Shown piece by piece: positions 23,467 to 32,556 of a DNA stretch of 41,090 bases; position 1 is the first letter of the stretch, and each line of letters starts with the position of its first letter. The notes beneath the pieces are model-generated. The model was not told the DNA's origin and searched no databases. It worked only from the letters and a program-made list of their open reading frames with translations. Source of the DNA: an uncultured bacterium (lineage in GTDB: Bacteria > Verrucomicrobiota > Lentisphaeria > Victivallales > UBA1829); the NCBI GenBank assembly GCA_949297765.1, contig CASFTV010000029.1:1-41090 (forward strand). The letters are read 5' to 3'. A program made the translations under genes and the position numbers.

Positions 23467-25230
23467 ATGATCGGTTTTTATGATTATGCGGTGATTGCGG
23501 TGTTTCTTGCGTTCATGGTGGGGATCGGGGTTTATTTCCGGAATGTCTGTAAAAACACGAGTGATTTTTTACGCGGAGGGGGATCCATGAGCTGGTATCT
23601 GTCGGGGGCGTCCAATTTCATGGTAACGTTCAGCGCATGGACCTTTGTCGGGTGTGCGGGGAAAATCTACAAGACAGGGACATTGCTCGTCATGCTGTTT
23701 GCCTTCAATGCGGCGGCGTATCTGCTGATCGCTCTCTTCTTTGCGCACCGGTTCCGGAGAATGCGGGTGATTACGCCGATTGACGCGGTGCGGCGGCGGT
23801 TTGGAAAAGGATCGGAACAGGTGTATGCATGGTATAATACCATCATCAGTTTTATTTTCGGAGGGCTCGGCCTCTATACGCTGTCGATTTTCCTTTCGCC
23901 GATTCTCGGGCTGAGCGTCAACGCCTCCATCTGGATTATGGGGCTGATTATCACCTTCCTGGCGGTGACCGGGGGAAGCTGGGCGGTGGCGGCATCGGAT
24001 TTTGTACAGGCGCTGATCGTCATGTCGATAACGATTGTCGCGGCGGTGCTGGTGCTGCAGATGCCGGAGGTGGGGGGACTTGCCGGATTCTTTGAAAAAA
24101 TTCCGAGTTATCATTTCAACTGGAGTGAAACTCTTTCCCCTCAGATCGTCGTCTGCTGGCTGATCGCGATTTTTCTCAATCAGATTTTCAGCGCGATCAA
24201 TCTGACCGCGGGAGCGAGCCGTTTTCTCTTTGTAAAAAGTGATCGCGATGCGCGGAAATCCGCGCTTCTGGTCGCCGCCGGATTCATCGTCGGACCGCTT
24301 TTCTGGTTCATTCCGCCGATGGCCGCCTCGTTTGTGATTCCCGATATTGCAACTGAGTTTCCGTATCTTCCGAATCCGGAGGAGGCATCGTATGTGGCGA
24401 TCTGCATGCGGGTGTTTCCCGCGGGATTGACCGGACTGCTTGCCTGCGGAATTTTTGCGGCGACCATGTCGTCGGTCAACACGTCGCTGAATCAGATCAG
24501 CGGAATTACGGGACGCAATATCTACCTTGCGCTGATCCGTCCGCAGGCGGGTGACCGGGAGCTGCTGCTGTTTGCGCGGATTGCAACCGTTGTTCTCGGA
24601 GTTCTTATGATTCTGCTCGGGATCTGGTTCTCCGTGGTGTCGAAGCTGCCGCTGTTTGAGCTGACTCTGCTGCTGGCGGGGCTGATCTCAATTCCGCTGA
24701 CCATGCCGCTGGTGCTGGGGATCTTTGTCCGGAAAACGCCGCAGTGGGCGGCCTGGAGCACGATTCTGGTCGGACTGCTTGCGGCATATCTGGTCAAGTA
24801 CCATCTGCCGATGCAGACCATTGCCGGGTGGATGGGAATCTCGCATCCTCTGACGCAGCAGGAGTCCGGCGATCTGCAGTTTGCACTGATGATTTTTCTG
24901 GTGTCGGGAATTTCCTGCGTCTGGTTTCTCGGATCGCGCTTTTTCGCGGGAAAAATCGGTCCGCAGAGAGAGAAGGAGGTTGCGGAATTCTTTCAGGATA
25001 TGGAAACCCCTGTTCTTCCGGATTCCGATGAACACGAGAATACCGACGGGATGCAGTACCGGATGCTTGGCATTCTTTCGCTGGCATACGGATTTGTGAC
25101 ACTGCTGGGCGTGCTGATCCCGAATCCGCCGGGAGGAAGGGCTTGTTTTGCCGTTATCGGCGGAGTCGCCGTCGTGATTGGAGCGCTGCTTTATTACAAC
25201 TACAGGAGAATGATCCGGTATGAAAAATAA
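23467..25230 (+). CDS. Sodium:solute symporter (SSS family)
   Basis: This 587-residue integral membrane protein has about 13 hydrophobic helices and SSS-family features: an N-terminal helix FYDYAVIAVFLAFMVGIGVY, the segment TSDFLRGGGSMSWYLSGASN, and a conserved central region with FAATMSSVNTSLNQISGI. It should bring a sugar, uronate or similar solute in with Na+. It leads an operon with a LacI regulator, a pseudopilin, a heparinase-type lyase and a DUF5703/GH95-like enzyme, so its cargo is probably a breakdown product of an acidic or fucosylated glycan; this is inference. The start is set by the promoter and by AGGAG at 23451-23455. It overlaps the LacI gene by 11 bases. Confidence 0.87.
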   Translation: MIGFYDYAVIAVFLAFMVGIGVYFRNVCKNTSDFLRGGGSMSWYLSGASNFMVTFSAWTFVGCAGKIYKTGTLLVMLFAFNAAAYLLIALFFAHRFRRMRVITPIDAVRRRFGKGSEQVYAWYNTIISFIFGGLGLYTLSIFLSPILGLSVNASIWIMGLIITFLAVTGGSWAVAASDFVQALIVMSITIVAAVLVLQMPEVGGLAGFFEKIPSYHFNWSETLSPQIVVCWLIAIFLNQIFSAINLTAGASRFLFVKSDRDARKSALLVAAGFIVGPLFWFIPPMAASFVIPDIATEFPYLPNPEEASYVAICMRVFPAGLTGLLACGIFAATMSSVNTSLNQISGITGRNIYLALIRPQAGDRELLLFARIATVVLGVLMILLGIWFSVVSKLPLFELTLLLAGLISIPLTMPLVLGIFVRKTPQWAAWSTILVGLLAAYLVKYHLPMQTIAGWMGISHPLTQQESGDLQFALMIFLVSGISCVWFLGSRFFAGKIGPQREKEVAEFFQDMETPVLPDSDEHENTDGMQYRMLGILSLAYGFVTLLGVLIPNPPGGRACFAVIGGVAVVIGALLYYNYRRMIRYEK

Positions 25231-26251
25231 CATTACGATTCTGGAAATTGCGCGGGAGGCGGGAGTGTCTCCAGCCACGGTGTCGCGGGTGAACAACAAT
25301 CATCCGAAGATCAGCCCGGAGACGGTTCGGAAGGTGCGGGACGTGGCCAAACGTCTGGGATTTGAGCTGAGGCCCTTCCATCTGCGGCAGAACCACACAA
25401 CCACCCTCCGGCGCAGGAAGTACCGCCAGATGCAGGTCGCACTGCTGACCCGTCTTCCGGCCACGGTCCTGAACGCCCCGATCTATTCCCGCGTGATCCG
25501 CGGCGTGGAGGAGGAACTGAGCGCCTGTGACTACAGCATGATCCTGCGCAATTTCAAGTGCAGTGAACCGTTTTCGAAACTGCCGCCCCGAATCGACGGA
25601 GCAATCCTTTTCGCGCTTTCCGGCGAGGATGAAAAATTCATCCGGGCTTTGCGGGAGATCCCGTGTGTCCGGATCATGGGGCGTCCGCGGGAGAATGATT
25701 TCTTCGATCACATCACCTACAACGATATCGCGGTCGGTCGTCAGGCGGCAGACTATCTCTGGGAACGGGGGCATCGAACTTTCCTGTGCATCCGCTCCAC
25801 CTTTCCCGGAAGAGAAGAGAGCTTCTGCCGGACAATCCTTGATAAAGGCGGCCGCCTGGAAATCCTCCAGGGGAAAAATCTGATTCTGGAAACAGGAGAA
25901 ACCCAGCTGGCAAATGTCCGGGAACTGGGGATGCTGCTGGATGAAATGAAGAACTTTCCCGTTCCTCCGACCGCAATTTTCGCTCCGGTGGATCTGATTA
26001 TGCTCGGCCTTTACCAGACTCTTCCTCACTGGGGATGGATTCCGGGCCGTGACGTGGAGATTGTCGGAGTCAACAATGAACTGGCATTTCTGAAAAATCT
26101 GAATCCCCGTCCGGTTTCCGTCGACATTCAGCCGGAGCGCATCGGCCGCGAAGCCGTGCGCCGTCTGCTCTGGCGAATCGACAACCGGAAGGAACCTCTG
26201 ACAAAACTGGAACTTGATCCCAAACTCACATCAAGGACGGATGCCTTATGA
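25220..26251 (+). CDS. LacI-family transcriptional regulator
   Basis: This 343-residue protein has a LacI helix-turn-helix at about 6-25 ([20 protein letters not shown]), a hinge region ([20 protein letters not shown]) and a ligand-binding domain of the periplasmic-binding type from about 65 ([10 protein letters not shown]) to about 330. It probably responds to a sugar from the polymer degraded by the neighbouring enzymes and controls the promoter at 23402-23430. AGGAG lies about 11 bases before the ATG. Its stop overlaps the pseudopilin start by four bases (26248-26251). The core domain shows normal family length and no damage. Confidence 0.9.
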   Translation: MKNNITILEIAREAGVSPATVSRVNNNHPKISPETVRKVRDVAKRLGFELRPFHLRQNHTTTLRRRKYRQMQVALLTRLPATVLNAPIYSRVIRGVEEELSACDYSMILRNFKCSEPFSKLPPRIDGAILFALSGEDEKFIRALREIPCVRIMGRPRENDFFDHITYNDIAVGRQAADYLWERGHRTFLCIRSTFPGREESFCRTILDKGGRLEILQGKNLILETGETQLANVRELGMLLDEMKNFPVPPTAIFAPVDLIMLGLYQTLPHWGWIPGRDVEIVGVNNELAFLKNLNPRPVSVDIQPERIGREAVRRLLWRIDNRKEPLTKLELDPKLTSRTDAL

Positions 26252-26991
26252 AAAAACAGATTTTCACCCTTGTAGAACTTCTCATCGTCATTGCGATCAT
26301 CGCCATCCTGGCCGGAATGCTGCTTCCCGCATTGAATCTGGCTCGGGAAAAAGCGCAGACCATCCGCTGTTCCGGAAATCTCAAACAGCTCTCGCTGGGT
26401 CTGGGGCAGTACGGTCTGGAGAACGGAGATTTCTTTCCGCATATCGCCAACCCGGAGCCGATGGCGGAACCCATGCTGATCTGGGACGATCTCATCAACG
26501 ATTATGTCCCGAGTCCGCGGATGACGTCCGAGGAAAAAGAGGCAAGATTTGTCCGGATCAAGGGATCGGCCAACGCCTATTTCTGTCCGTCGGACCGGGC
26601 GGGCGTCTCCGCATACGGCGCAGATTTCTATCGGAGAACGTATGCTCTGACCCGAGGAACTTCCGATCCCGGAGAATACAATAAATTCCCCGGAATCTAC
26701 GGAGCCGGCGCATCGGTCAGACTGGGTGGAATCCGCTTCCCTTCCGCCACATTTTCCATCGTGGAAATGGTCTCCAGCACCAATACTCTGGGGTACACCT
26801 CCAACGCATCGGTCCAGAATGCCGCAAAGCAGTGGTCCGGCGACAGCAATCTGCATGGCCCCTACCGCTACAATTATGCCTGCGTCGACGGTCACGTCTC
26901 TCTGAGAAACAGCCGGGCGGATGATCCCGACGGTTCTTCCCAGTATAAGAACAGCAGTCCATGGAACGCCCGGCGGACGAAAATGCAGTGA
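26248..26991 (+). CDS. Prepilin-type N-terminal domain protein (second pseudopilin)
   Basis: This 247-residue protein begins MKKQI then [18 protein letters not shown], a class III prepilin signal with Glu at +5. A helix with [12 protein letters not shown] follows, and the C-terminus has a variant H-x10-DG motif ([14 protein letters not shown]). Pseudopilins of this kind are numerous in Lentisphaerota and often lie beside polysaccharide-degrading genes. It is translationally coupled to the LacI gene. The heparinase-type gene begins 126 bases later without a visible terminator. The role is unknown; as with the other two pseudopilins here, its position between a regulator and a secreted enzyme suggests a job tied to that enzyme. 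Confidence 0.87.
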   Translation: MKKQIFTLVELLIVIAIIAILAGMLLPALNLAREKAQTIRCSGNLKQLSLGLGQYGLENGDFFPHIANPEPMAEPMLIWDDLINDYVPSPRMTSEEKEARFVRIKGSANAYFCPSDRAGVSAYGADFYRRTYALTRGTSDPGEYNKFPGIYGAGASVRLGGIRFPSATFSIVEMVSSTNTLGYTSNASVQNAAKQWSGDSNLHGPYRYNYACVDGHVSLRNSRADDPDGSSQYKNSSPWNARRTKMQ

Positions 26992-27117
26992 ACATGTTTC
27001 CAACACATATCTCGCGACCGGTTCGGAGAACTTTCCGGATCCGGCCGCGGCAACAGAAAAAAAATCACGGATCCGGAGGATCGGTGTGTGGATGAAATGA
27101 AATACAAGGAGATTTTT

Positions 27118-30100
27118 ATGAAAAATGGAACAATGCGCCTTGCCGGTCTGCTTCTGCTCGCTGCCGGATGGTGTTTCTGCGGAGAACTTTCCCGGGTTTC
27201 GGATTTGAGCTTCTCCGCGAAGAAGATTCCGCGGGGAAACAATACCCATGACTCCCGGATTCCCAACGCAAATTGGAGTTATTTTCTGGTCAATGAATAT
27301 GGAAGATTCCTCTCTTCCCGGACCGGCCGCACCGATTGGTGTACGGCGTTTCGGTCGGACAAGATGCTGTCTTTGCCCCTGTCCGGGCCGGAGCGCTTTG
27401 AAAAGCGGCAGATCGTAAGAAAACAAAATGCAAATGCATTCGAAGCGTATCGCTACGGATTCGACCGGGACGCTCAATGGCTCTACTGGAACAAAAACAG
27501 CGAAAATCCTTCTCCGGATCTCCGTGGCGCTGCTCTGATTGCCTCCTTCACCGTTCCTGAATCCGGTCTTTATTCCGTTCGCGGCGAGGTGAAATGGGAA
27601 CAGTATGCCGGGGCGGAAATGAAACAGGCGGCATACGAAATCGGAATCCTGCACAGGGACAACACCTATACCCCGCTCTTTTACAAAGAGTTCCCGCCGG
27701 TGAAGGATCTCCGCAGAATTCAGGTCCTGGCCAATCTTTCGGAAGAGGCGAAACTGCAGAAGATTTCGTTGAAGGCCGGAGAGAAACTCTGCTTTATTTC
27801 CGCCGGTTCAAGAGCGAATTACCGGGGAATCAAAGTGTATGATTCCTCCGTGAAAATTGTCAGCGACAGCCTTCCGGGGGAATCCTCCGGCGCGGAAGAG
27901 GCGCTCCTGCGGAAACTGCTTCCGGAAGGAAAGGACGGAAAAACGGTCTCCGGATCGGGGAAAAACAGAATCTCCCTGGAGCGTTACAAACAGATTCTTC
28001 TGAAACGGATGGGGGAAGCTCCGGAGATCCGCCATCTTTACTTCTGGCTGCACGGGCCTGCCGACGCGGACGAACTGCTCCGGGGGATTCTGACCACCCG
28101 TCAGTACGGGAAATTCACCGATACGAAAACCCGGATCGGCCTTCCGGGAAACGTGCAGTGGTTCCGCTTTCCCGAAGACGGATACGATCTTCTGGTCCGC
28201 GATCTTTCCTCCATGCAGTGGACGAACAAGCTGGCGGAAAAATACAAAGCGACCGGTGATCCACGCTATCTCAAAGCCTGGATCGGATACTGGACGGATT
28301 TTGCGGAACACTGGCCGCGGCAGTATGAAACGATCCGGCGGAACCGGGAATATCTGGAACGGCTTCCGAACCATTCCATTCTCTGGTGCGACATTCCGCT
28401 GTATCTCGGCTGGCGCATTCAGGCGTTCCTTCAGGGACTGAACGCCATCAGCCGCCGTCCGGAGGCTGCCGCACAGATGGAAAATGGAAAATTTGCAGAA
28501 ATTCTTCTTCACATCATCGAATATGAGGCGGGAACTGCGGAACGGCAGCTGACGGAAAAAGAGTGGCTGCCGAATCAGCGTCAGCACTGCGCCATTCAAC
28601 TGTTCCTTCTGGGGTGTGCAATGCCGGAGTTCCGCGATGCCGCCCGCTGGAGATCTCTTGGACTGGAGAATGTCCTGAACAGCGGCATCCTCCCCGACGG
28701 GAGCGATATGGAACAGAGTTTCAATTACAATGCCGATCTTCCCGAAAAAATTTCGGAAATGCTGGCGGCCCTGCGGCAGCTCCCGCCGGATCAGCAGGAA
28801 ACCCTCCGGAATCCGCTTGAGAATATCTACCGCGGACGGTATTATTTTCTCCATTCTCTGGCGAAGCCGAACGGCGCATTGCCGATCGCCGGGAAAAACA
28901 ACACCTGGCGGGATTACGGAAAAGCGCAGCAATCCATGCCGGGACTCTCCAGCAGCGCGGAATTTTTCAAGGGTTCCAACGAGCCGCGCAACACCTCCGG
29001 ACTGCTTTCGGATTTTTCCCTTCTGCCGCTTTCGAAGCAGATTCGGGATTTTGTCTATGAGGGGCGGGGGACCCCTCCGGCGTTTCAGAGCATCACATTC
29101 CCGTTCGGCGGCTGGAGTGTGCTCCGCAGCGGATGGGATCGGAATGCCTTGTATGCCTTCCTGAAAAGTTCGCGTCCCGGAAACGGTCACTGGAGGGAAG
29201 GGGGGAACGGACTGGAACTTCATGCGCTCGGGCAGGCGCTTGTGGTGAATTCCGGCGGCGAAATGTATCATCCCGACCCGAAAATGAAGGAATACTGGAA
29301 CTCCACGGCGGCGCAGAATTCCATCAGCGTGGACGGATACGGACAGAAGAGTCATTGGGGAACAGAGATTCCGCGAGTCTGGCGGACCCCTGTCGGCGAC
29401 CGTTTCCTGACCGGCCGCGAATTCGATCTGATCGAGGGAACGTATGCCGGAACGTATGCCGGATGGAATTTTTACAGGGATGGCGCCAATGTCACGGAAT
29501 TCGACCGGAAACCATACCGGGAGGTCATTGACGACACCCGGCACCGCAGAACCGTGATTCTTGTCAAATCGGCGGGGATTTTCATTGTCCGGGATACGGT
29601 GAACTCCATCCGCCCGCACAGATTCACGCAGAGCTGGCTGCTTGCCCCGGAATATACGCCGGAAATGCTCCGGATTGAGGACGGCCGTGTGATGACCCGC
29701 CGTCCGGATTCCGTCAACGCCGCCTTCTATTTCTACGGGATCGGCGATTTGAAATTTTCCGTTCATTACGGGGTGTACCGGGATACTCAGATTCTCGGAT
29801 GGGTCGCTCTGCTGGCCGACCGGGAGAAGTGGCGCTTTACTCCGGCTCTCCACCTCTTCGCGGAATGGAACAGCCGCGGAACGAAGACTCTCTACACGGT
29901 GATCGTTCCTTTTCGCGGCGAAAATCGTGTCGTGAAGCAGACGCCGCTGCCGGACGGATTTGAACTCCAGCTGAAAAATGGTAAGAAGATTCGTCTCGCG
30001 GATGGAAAACTGAGCAGCGGCGGTTATGAACTTTCCGAACAGGGGGAAACCGGTTTCGGACGGACGATTCCCATAAAAATCCCGAAACTCTTCCGCTGGA

Positions 30101-30138
30101 TGCCGACGGAGAAAGGAGTCGTTCCCGCCTATGAATAA
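27118..30138 (+). CDS. Secreted heparinase II/III-family polysaccharide lyase
   Basis: This 1006-residue protein has a signal peptide (MRLAGLLLLAAGWCFC, ending near residue 21) and an N-terminal beta-rich carbohydrate-binding-like region. An alpha/alpha toroid spans about 330-650 and a heparinase II/III beta-sandwich about 660-950. Candidate catalytic residues are Asn486 and His490 (EWLPNQRQH), Tyr537 (SFNYN), His691 (GNGHWREGGNGLELHALG) and His702. Such enzymes cut uronic-acid polysaccharides by beta-elimination in the periplasm or outside the cell. The ATG at 27118 has AAGGAG 6 bases upstream and is preferred to starts 30 bases earlier. It overlaps the next gene by 8 bases. The precise PL family and substrate are not clear. 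Confidence 0.82.
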   Translation: MKNGTMRLAGLLLLAAGWCFCGELSRVSDLSFSAKKIPRGNNTHDSRIPNANWSYFLVNEYGRFLSSRTGRTDWCTAFRSDKMLSLPLSGPERFEKRQIVRKQNANAFEAYRYGFDRDAQWLYWNKNSENPSPDLRGAALIASFTVPESGLYSVRGEVKWEQYAGAEMKQAAYEIGILHRDNTYTPLFYKEFPPVKDLRRIQVLANLSEEAKLQKISLKAGEKLCFISAGSRANYRGIKVYDSSVKIVSDSLPGESSGAEEALLRKLLPEGKDGKTVSGSGKNRISLERYKQILLKRMGEAPEIRHLYFWLHGPADADELLRGILTTRQYGKFTDTKTRIGLPGNVQWFRFPEDGYDLLVRDLSSMQWTNKLAEKYKATGDPRYLKAWIGYWTDFAEHWPRQYETIRRNREYLERLPNHSILWCDIPLYLGWRIQAFLQGLNAISRRPEAAAQMENGKFAEILLHIIEYEAGTAERQLTEKEWLPNQRQHCAIQLFLLGCAMPEFRDAARWRSLGLENVLNSGILPDGSDMEQSFNYNADLPEKISEMLAALRQLPPDQQETLRNPLENIYRGRYYFLHSLAKPNGALPIAGKNNTWRDYGKAQQSMPGLSSSAEFFKGSNEPRNTSGLLSDFSLLPLSKQIRDFVYEGRGTPPAFQSITFPFGGWSVLRSGWDRNALYAFLKSSRPGNGHWREGGNGLELHALGQALVVNSGGEMYHPDPKMKEYWNSTAAQNSISVDGYGQKSHWGTEIPRVWRTPVGDRFLTGREFDLIEGTYAGTYAGWNFYRDGANVTEFDRKPYREVIDDTRHRRTVILVKSAGIFIVRDTVNSIRPHRFTQSWLLAPEYTPEMLRIEDGRVMTRRPDSVNAAFYFYGIGDLKFSVHYGVYRDTQILGWVALLADREKWRFTPALHLFAEWNSRGTKTLYTVIVPFRGENRVVKQTPLPDGFELQLKNGKKIRLADGKLSSGGYELSEQGETGFGRTIPIKIPKLFRWMPTEKGVVPAYE

Positions 30139-32440
30139 GATTGTTTTTGTCATGTGCGCCGTTTCTGCCGCGGTGCTTCTTTCCGCCGGAACGGTCCCTC
30201 CGGATGTGAAAGAGCGGATGACGGAGCTGAATCCCGTGTTTGCACGCTATGATGCCGATCCCGCCTGCATCATGCCGGTCGGAAGCGGCGATCTTACGGC
30301 AGTCGCCGGATTCGGAAACGGAATTGAACTGCAGCTCGGGAAGAGCGATTTCTTCGGACATGCAACGGAAAAGTATCATTATTCACCGCTTCCCCTTTCG
30401 CCGGGACGGGTCTGGATTTTCCCTGAACTCAGGGCGGAAGCTCTGACCTCCTTCCGCCAGGAGCTTGATCTGTTTCACGGATGTCTCCGGTTTGAACTGG
30501 GAACGGCGGAGGGAAATATCGACGTCGTGATCCGCGGCGTCATGGGGAAAAATACGCTGATGATCGACGTGACGGATGCGAGAAAAGTTCCCGGAAAAGC
30601 CTCTGTTCTCTACTTCAACCATCGCAGTCCGGAACTTTTGGAGCTCTCCGGCGGACGCATCCTCTGCAGGGAGACCAATTTTCTGCAGTCGAACAGCCGT
30701 CCGCTTCCGCCGGGGAAAAAGCCGTCCCCGACCGATTTGATTTACGGCCGGAGCCTTTATGTGGCGATTGCTCTGGAGCGGGATGCGCTTCTTCCCGCCG
30801 GGCGCGATGCCCATTCGATCTCCGCCCGCTCCGCCGGGGGAATGCGGAAGTACCGTTTTTTTGTCACAGCGGTGACTGCGCCTTTCGGAGATTCTGCGGA
30901 CGTCGCCGAACGGCAGACGGAGCTTATGAAACGGAAGAACATTGTTTCGGAGGAGGAGGCCTGGTGGCGGAATTTCTGGTCGCGCTCCTTTGTTGTTCTG
31001 CGGGGGGATTCGAATGCGGATGTTTTGAATCGTCTCTGGTATGTGAATCTGTACAGTCTGGCGATTTCGCACGGCGGGAGCTATCCTCCGCGTTTCAGCG
31101 GAGGGCTCGGGACTCTCCGGGACGACCATCGTTCCTGGGGACATGGATTCTGGTTTCAGAACCAGCGTCAGATCTCCTGGCCTCTGGGTGCGGCGAACCA
31201 TCCGGAACTGTGGCTCGAAGAGCTGATGTTTTACGACTCGTTCTTCGATTACCGCCAGAAGGAAACGGCGAAGATCGGAAAAGTCGGAATCTTCTTTCCC
31301 GAATGGCTTCCTGCCCGTGTGCTGGAAAAACAGAAACGGAAAATCACCCCTGTCACCGTCGAACTGCTGAAAAAACCGCTCGACATCCGTCTGGAATCCC
31401 GGAAAGGCGGCTATACCGGTCACATCTATTCCGCGGGAGCGGAGTGGATCTGCCTGATGGAGGATTATCTCCGCTATACGGACGATGCAAAGTTTGCGCA
31501 GGAAGTGTTTTCCCCCTGGCTCCACGAAATATCGCTTTTCTTTGTCACGTTCCTGAAAAAAGGTCCGGACGGGAGATTCCACATGGAACCTTCCGATGCC
31601 GTTGAACAGTTCCGGAAGGTCCGCGATCCAGCTCCGGATCTCGCAGGCGTGCGGAGGGTTTTTGAATGCGCTCTGGCCTACGGCCCCGGATTCGGATTTG
31701 AGCCTCTTCTGCTGGATGCGGTCCGGGAGCGCTATGAACGGCTTCCGGAACTGCCGGTCGGTTTTCAGGTCCGCACACGGAAACAGCAGGCTCTGATTGT
31801 TCCGGCGGATGTCTATGCGCCTCTGCGGGAGTTCCTCGACGACAAAGGATCTTATAATCAGGAAAATCCGGAACTGTACAGCATCTATCCGTTCGCGCTG
31901 ATCGACGCTTCCGCCCAGCCCGCGGACTATGAGCGCATGGTACGCACGTTCCGCATGAGAAATTATCCGAATCGCGCCGGATGGTCGCAGTGCGGTGTGC
32001 AGGCTGCGCGTCTCCGTCTGCCGGAGACGGTCGAGGTCCTGATGGATCATGTGAAACGCCATCAGCACTACCCCTATGGCGGGTGGAACAGTCCCGGGAA
32101 AAAACTCGCGGGAAGCCGTTTCGATGTTTCCGATGCCCCGTATCTGGATGCTCTCGGCGTGAATACCACGGCTCTTCAGGAGATGCTGCTGCAGAGTCAC
32201 TCCGGAAAAACGGAGCTGCTGCCCGCGGTCCCGCCGGACTGGAGCGGCAGGTTCCGTCTGCGCTCGCGGGACGGGTTCCTGTATGATGTTGAATTCGGTC
32301 CCGGAAGAACAGTCCGTTCCGTCCGGAGAATGCAGATGCTTCGTCCATTCTCCGCCTCGTCCGGAGCAAAGCATGTTTCGGAAAAAGAGCTTCGACCCAA
32401 GTCCGGTTCTCCGGCGGCTTCGGGAAAGGGAACTCCTTAA
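30131..32440 (+). CDS. Secreted DUF5703 / GH95-like glycosidase
   Basis: This 769-residue protein has a signal peptide (VFVMCAVSAAVLLSAG). Its N-terminal domain has the MPVGSGDLTAVAGFGNGIEL and LGKSDFFG pattern of DUF5703 and GH95-type proteins. A linker with AWWRNFWSRSFV (about 277-288) leads to an alpha/alpha barrel. HMEPSDAVEQF (Glu486 and Glu492) followed by DPAPDLAGVRRV is a likely active-site segment. GH95 members release fucose or related sugars from glycans; DUF5703 proteins are related but poorly characterised. It is coupled to the lyase gene by an 8-base overlap and ends the operon, so the two enzymes probably attack the same polymer. The last 40 residues are low-complexity and may be unstructured. 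Confidence 0.7.
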   Translation: MNKIVFVMCAVSAAVLLSAGTVPPDVKERMTELNPVFARYDADPACIMPVGSGDLTAVAGFGNGIELQLGKSDFFGHATEKYHYSPLPLSPGRVWIFPELRAEALTSFRQELDLFHGCLRFELGTAEGNIDVVIRGVMGKNTLMIDVTDARKVPGKASVLYFNHRSPELLELSGGRILCRETNFLQSNSRPLPPGKKPSPTDLIYGRSLYVAIALERDALLPAGRDAHSISARSAGGMRKYRFFVTAVTAPFGDSADVAERQTELMKRKNIVSEEEAWWRNFWSRSFVVLRGDSNADVLNRLWYVNLYSLAISHGGSYPPRFSGGLGTLRDDHRSWGHGFWFQNQRQISWPLGAANHPELWLEELMFYDSFFDYRQKETAKIGKVGIFFPEWLPARVLEKQKRKITPVTVELLKKPLDIRLESRKGGYTGHIYSAGAEWICLMEDYLRYTDDAKFAQEVFSPWLHEISLFFVTFLKKGPDGRFHMEPSDAVEQFRKVRDPAPDLAGVRRVFECALAYGPGFGFEPLLLDAVRERYERLPELPVGFQVRTRKQQALIVPADVYAPLREFLDDKGSYNQENPELYSIYPFALIDASAQPADYERMVRTFRMRNYPNRAGWSQCGVQAARLRLPETVEVLMDHVKRHQHYPYGGWNSPGKKLAGSRFDVSDAPYLDALGVNTTALQEMLLQSHSGKTELLPAVPPDWSGRFRLRSRDGFLYDVEFGPGRTVRSVRRMQMLRPFSASSGAKHVSEKELRPKSGSPAASGKGTP

Positions 32441-32488
32441 GGAAGGTGTCCGACCGGTGCCGGCGGCTCCCGAATCTTTCCGGGAACA

Positions 32489-32531
32489 CCGGAGAACGGA
32501 GGCCGGGGGAGATCCCCTCTCCATTCTCCGG
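32489..32531. terminator. Hairpin between convergent genes
   Basis: CCGGAGAACGGAG (32489-32501) pairs with CTCCATTCTCCGG (32519-32531) with one mismatch. An inner GGGG/CCCC (32506-32509 and 32514-32517) continues the stem. It lies between the + strand GH95-like gene and the - strand GH gene and may end transcription from both sides. There is no T run. Confidence 0.5.
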
Positions 32532-32556
32532 ATTCGCCGGTGCCGTTCCGGGCGTC

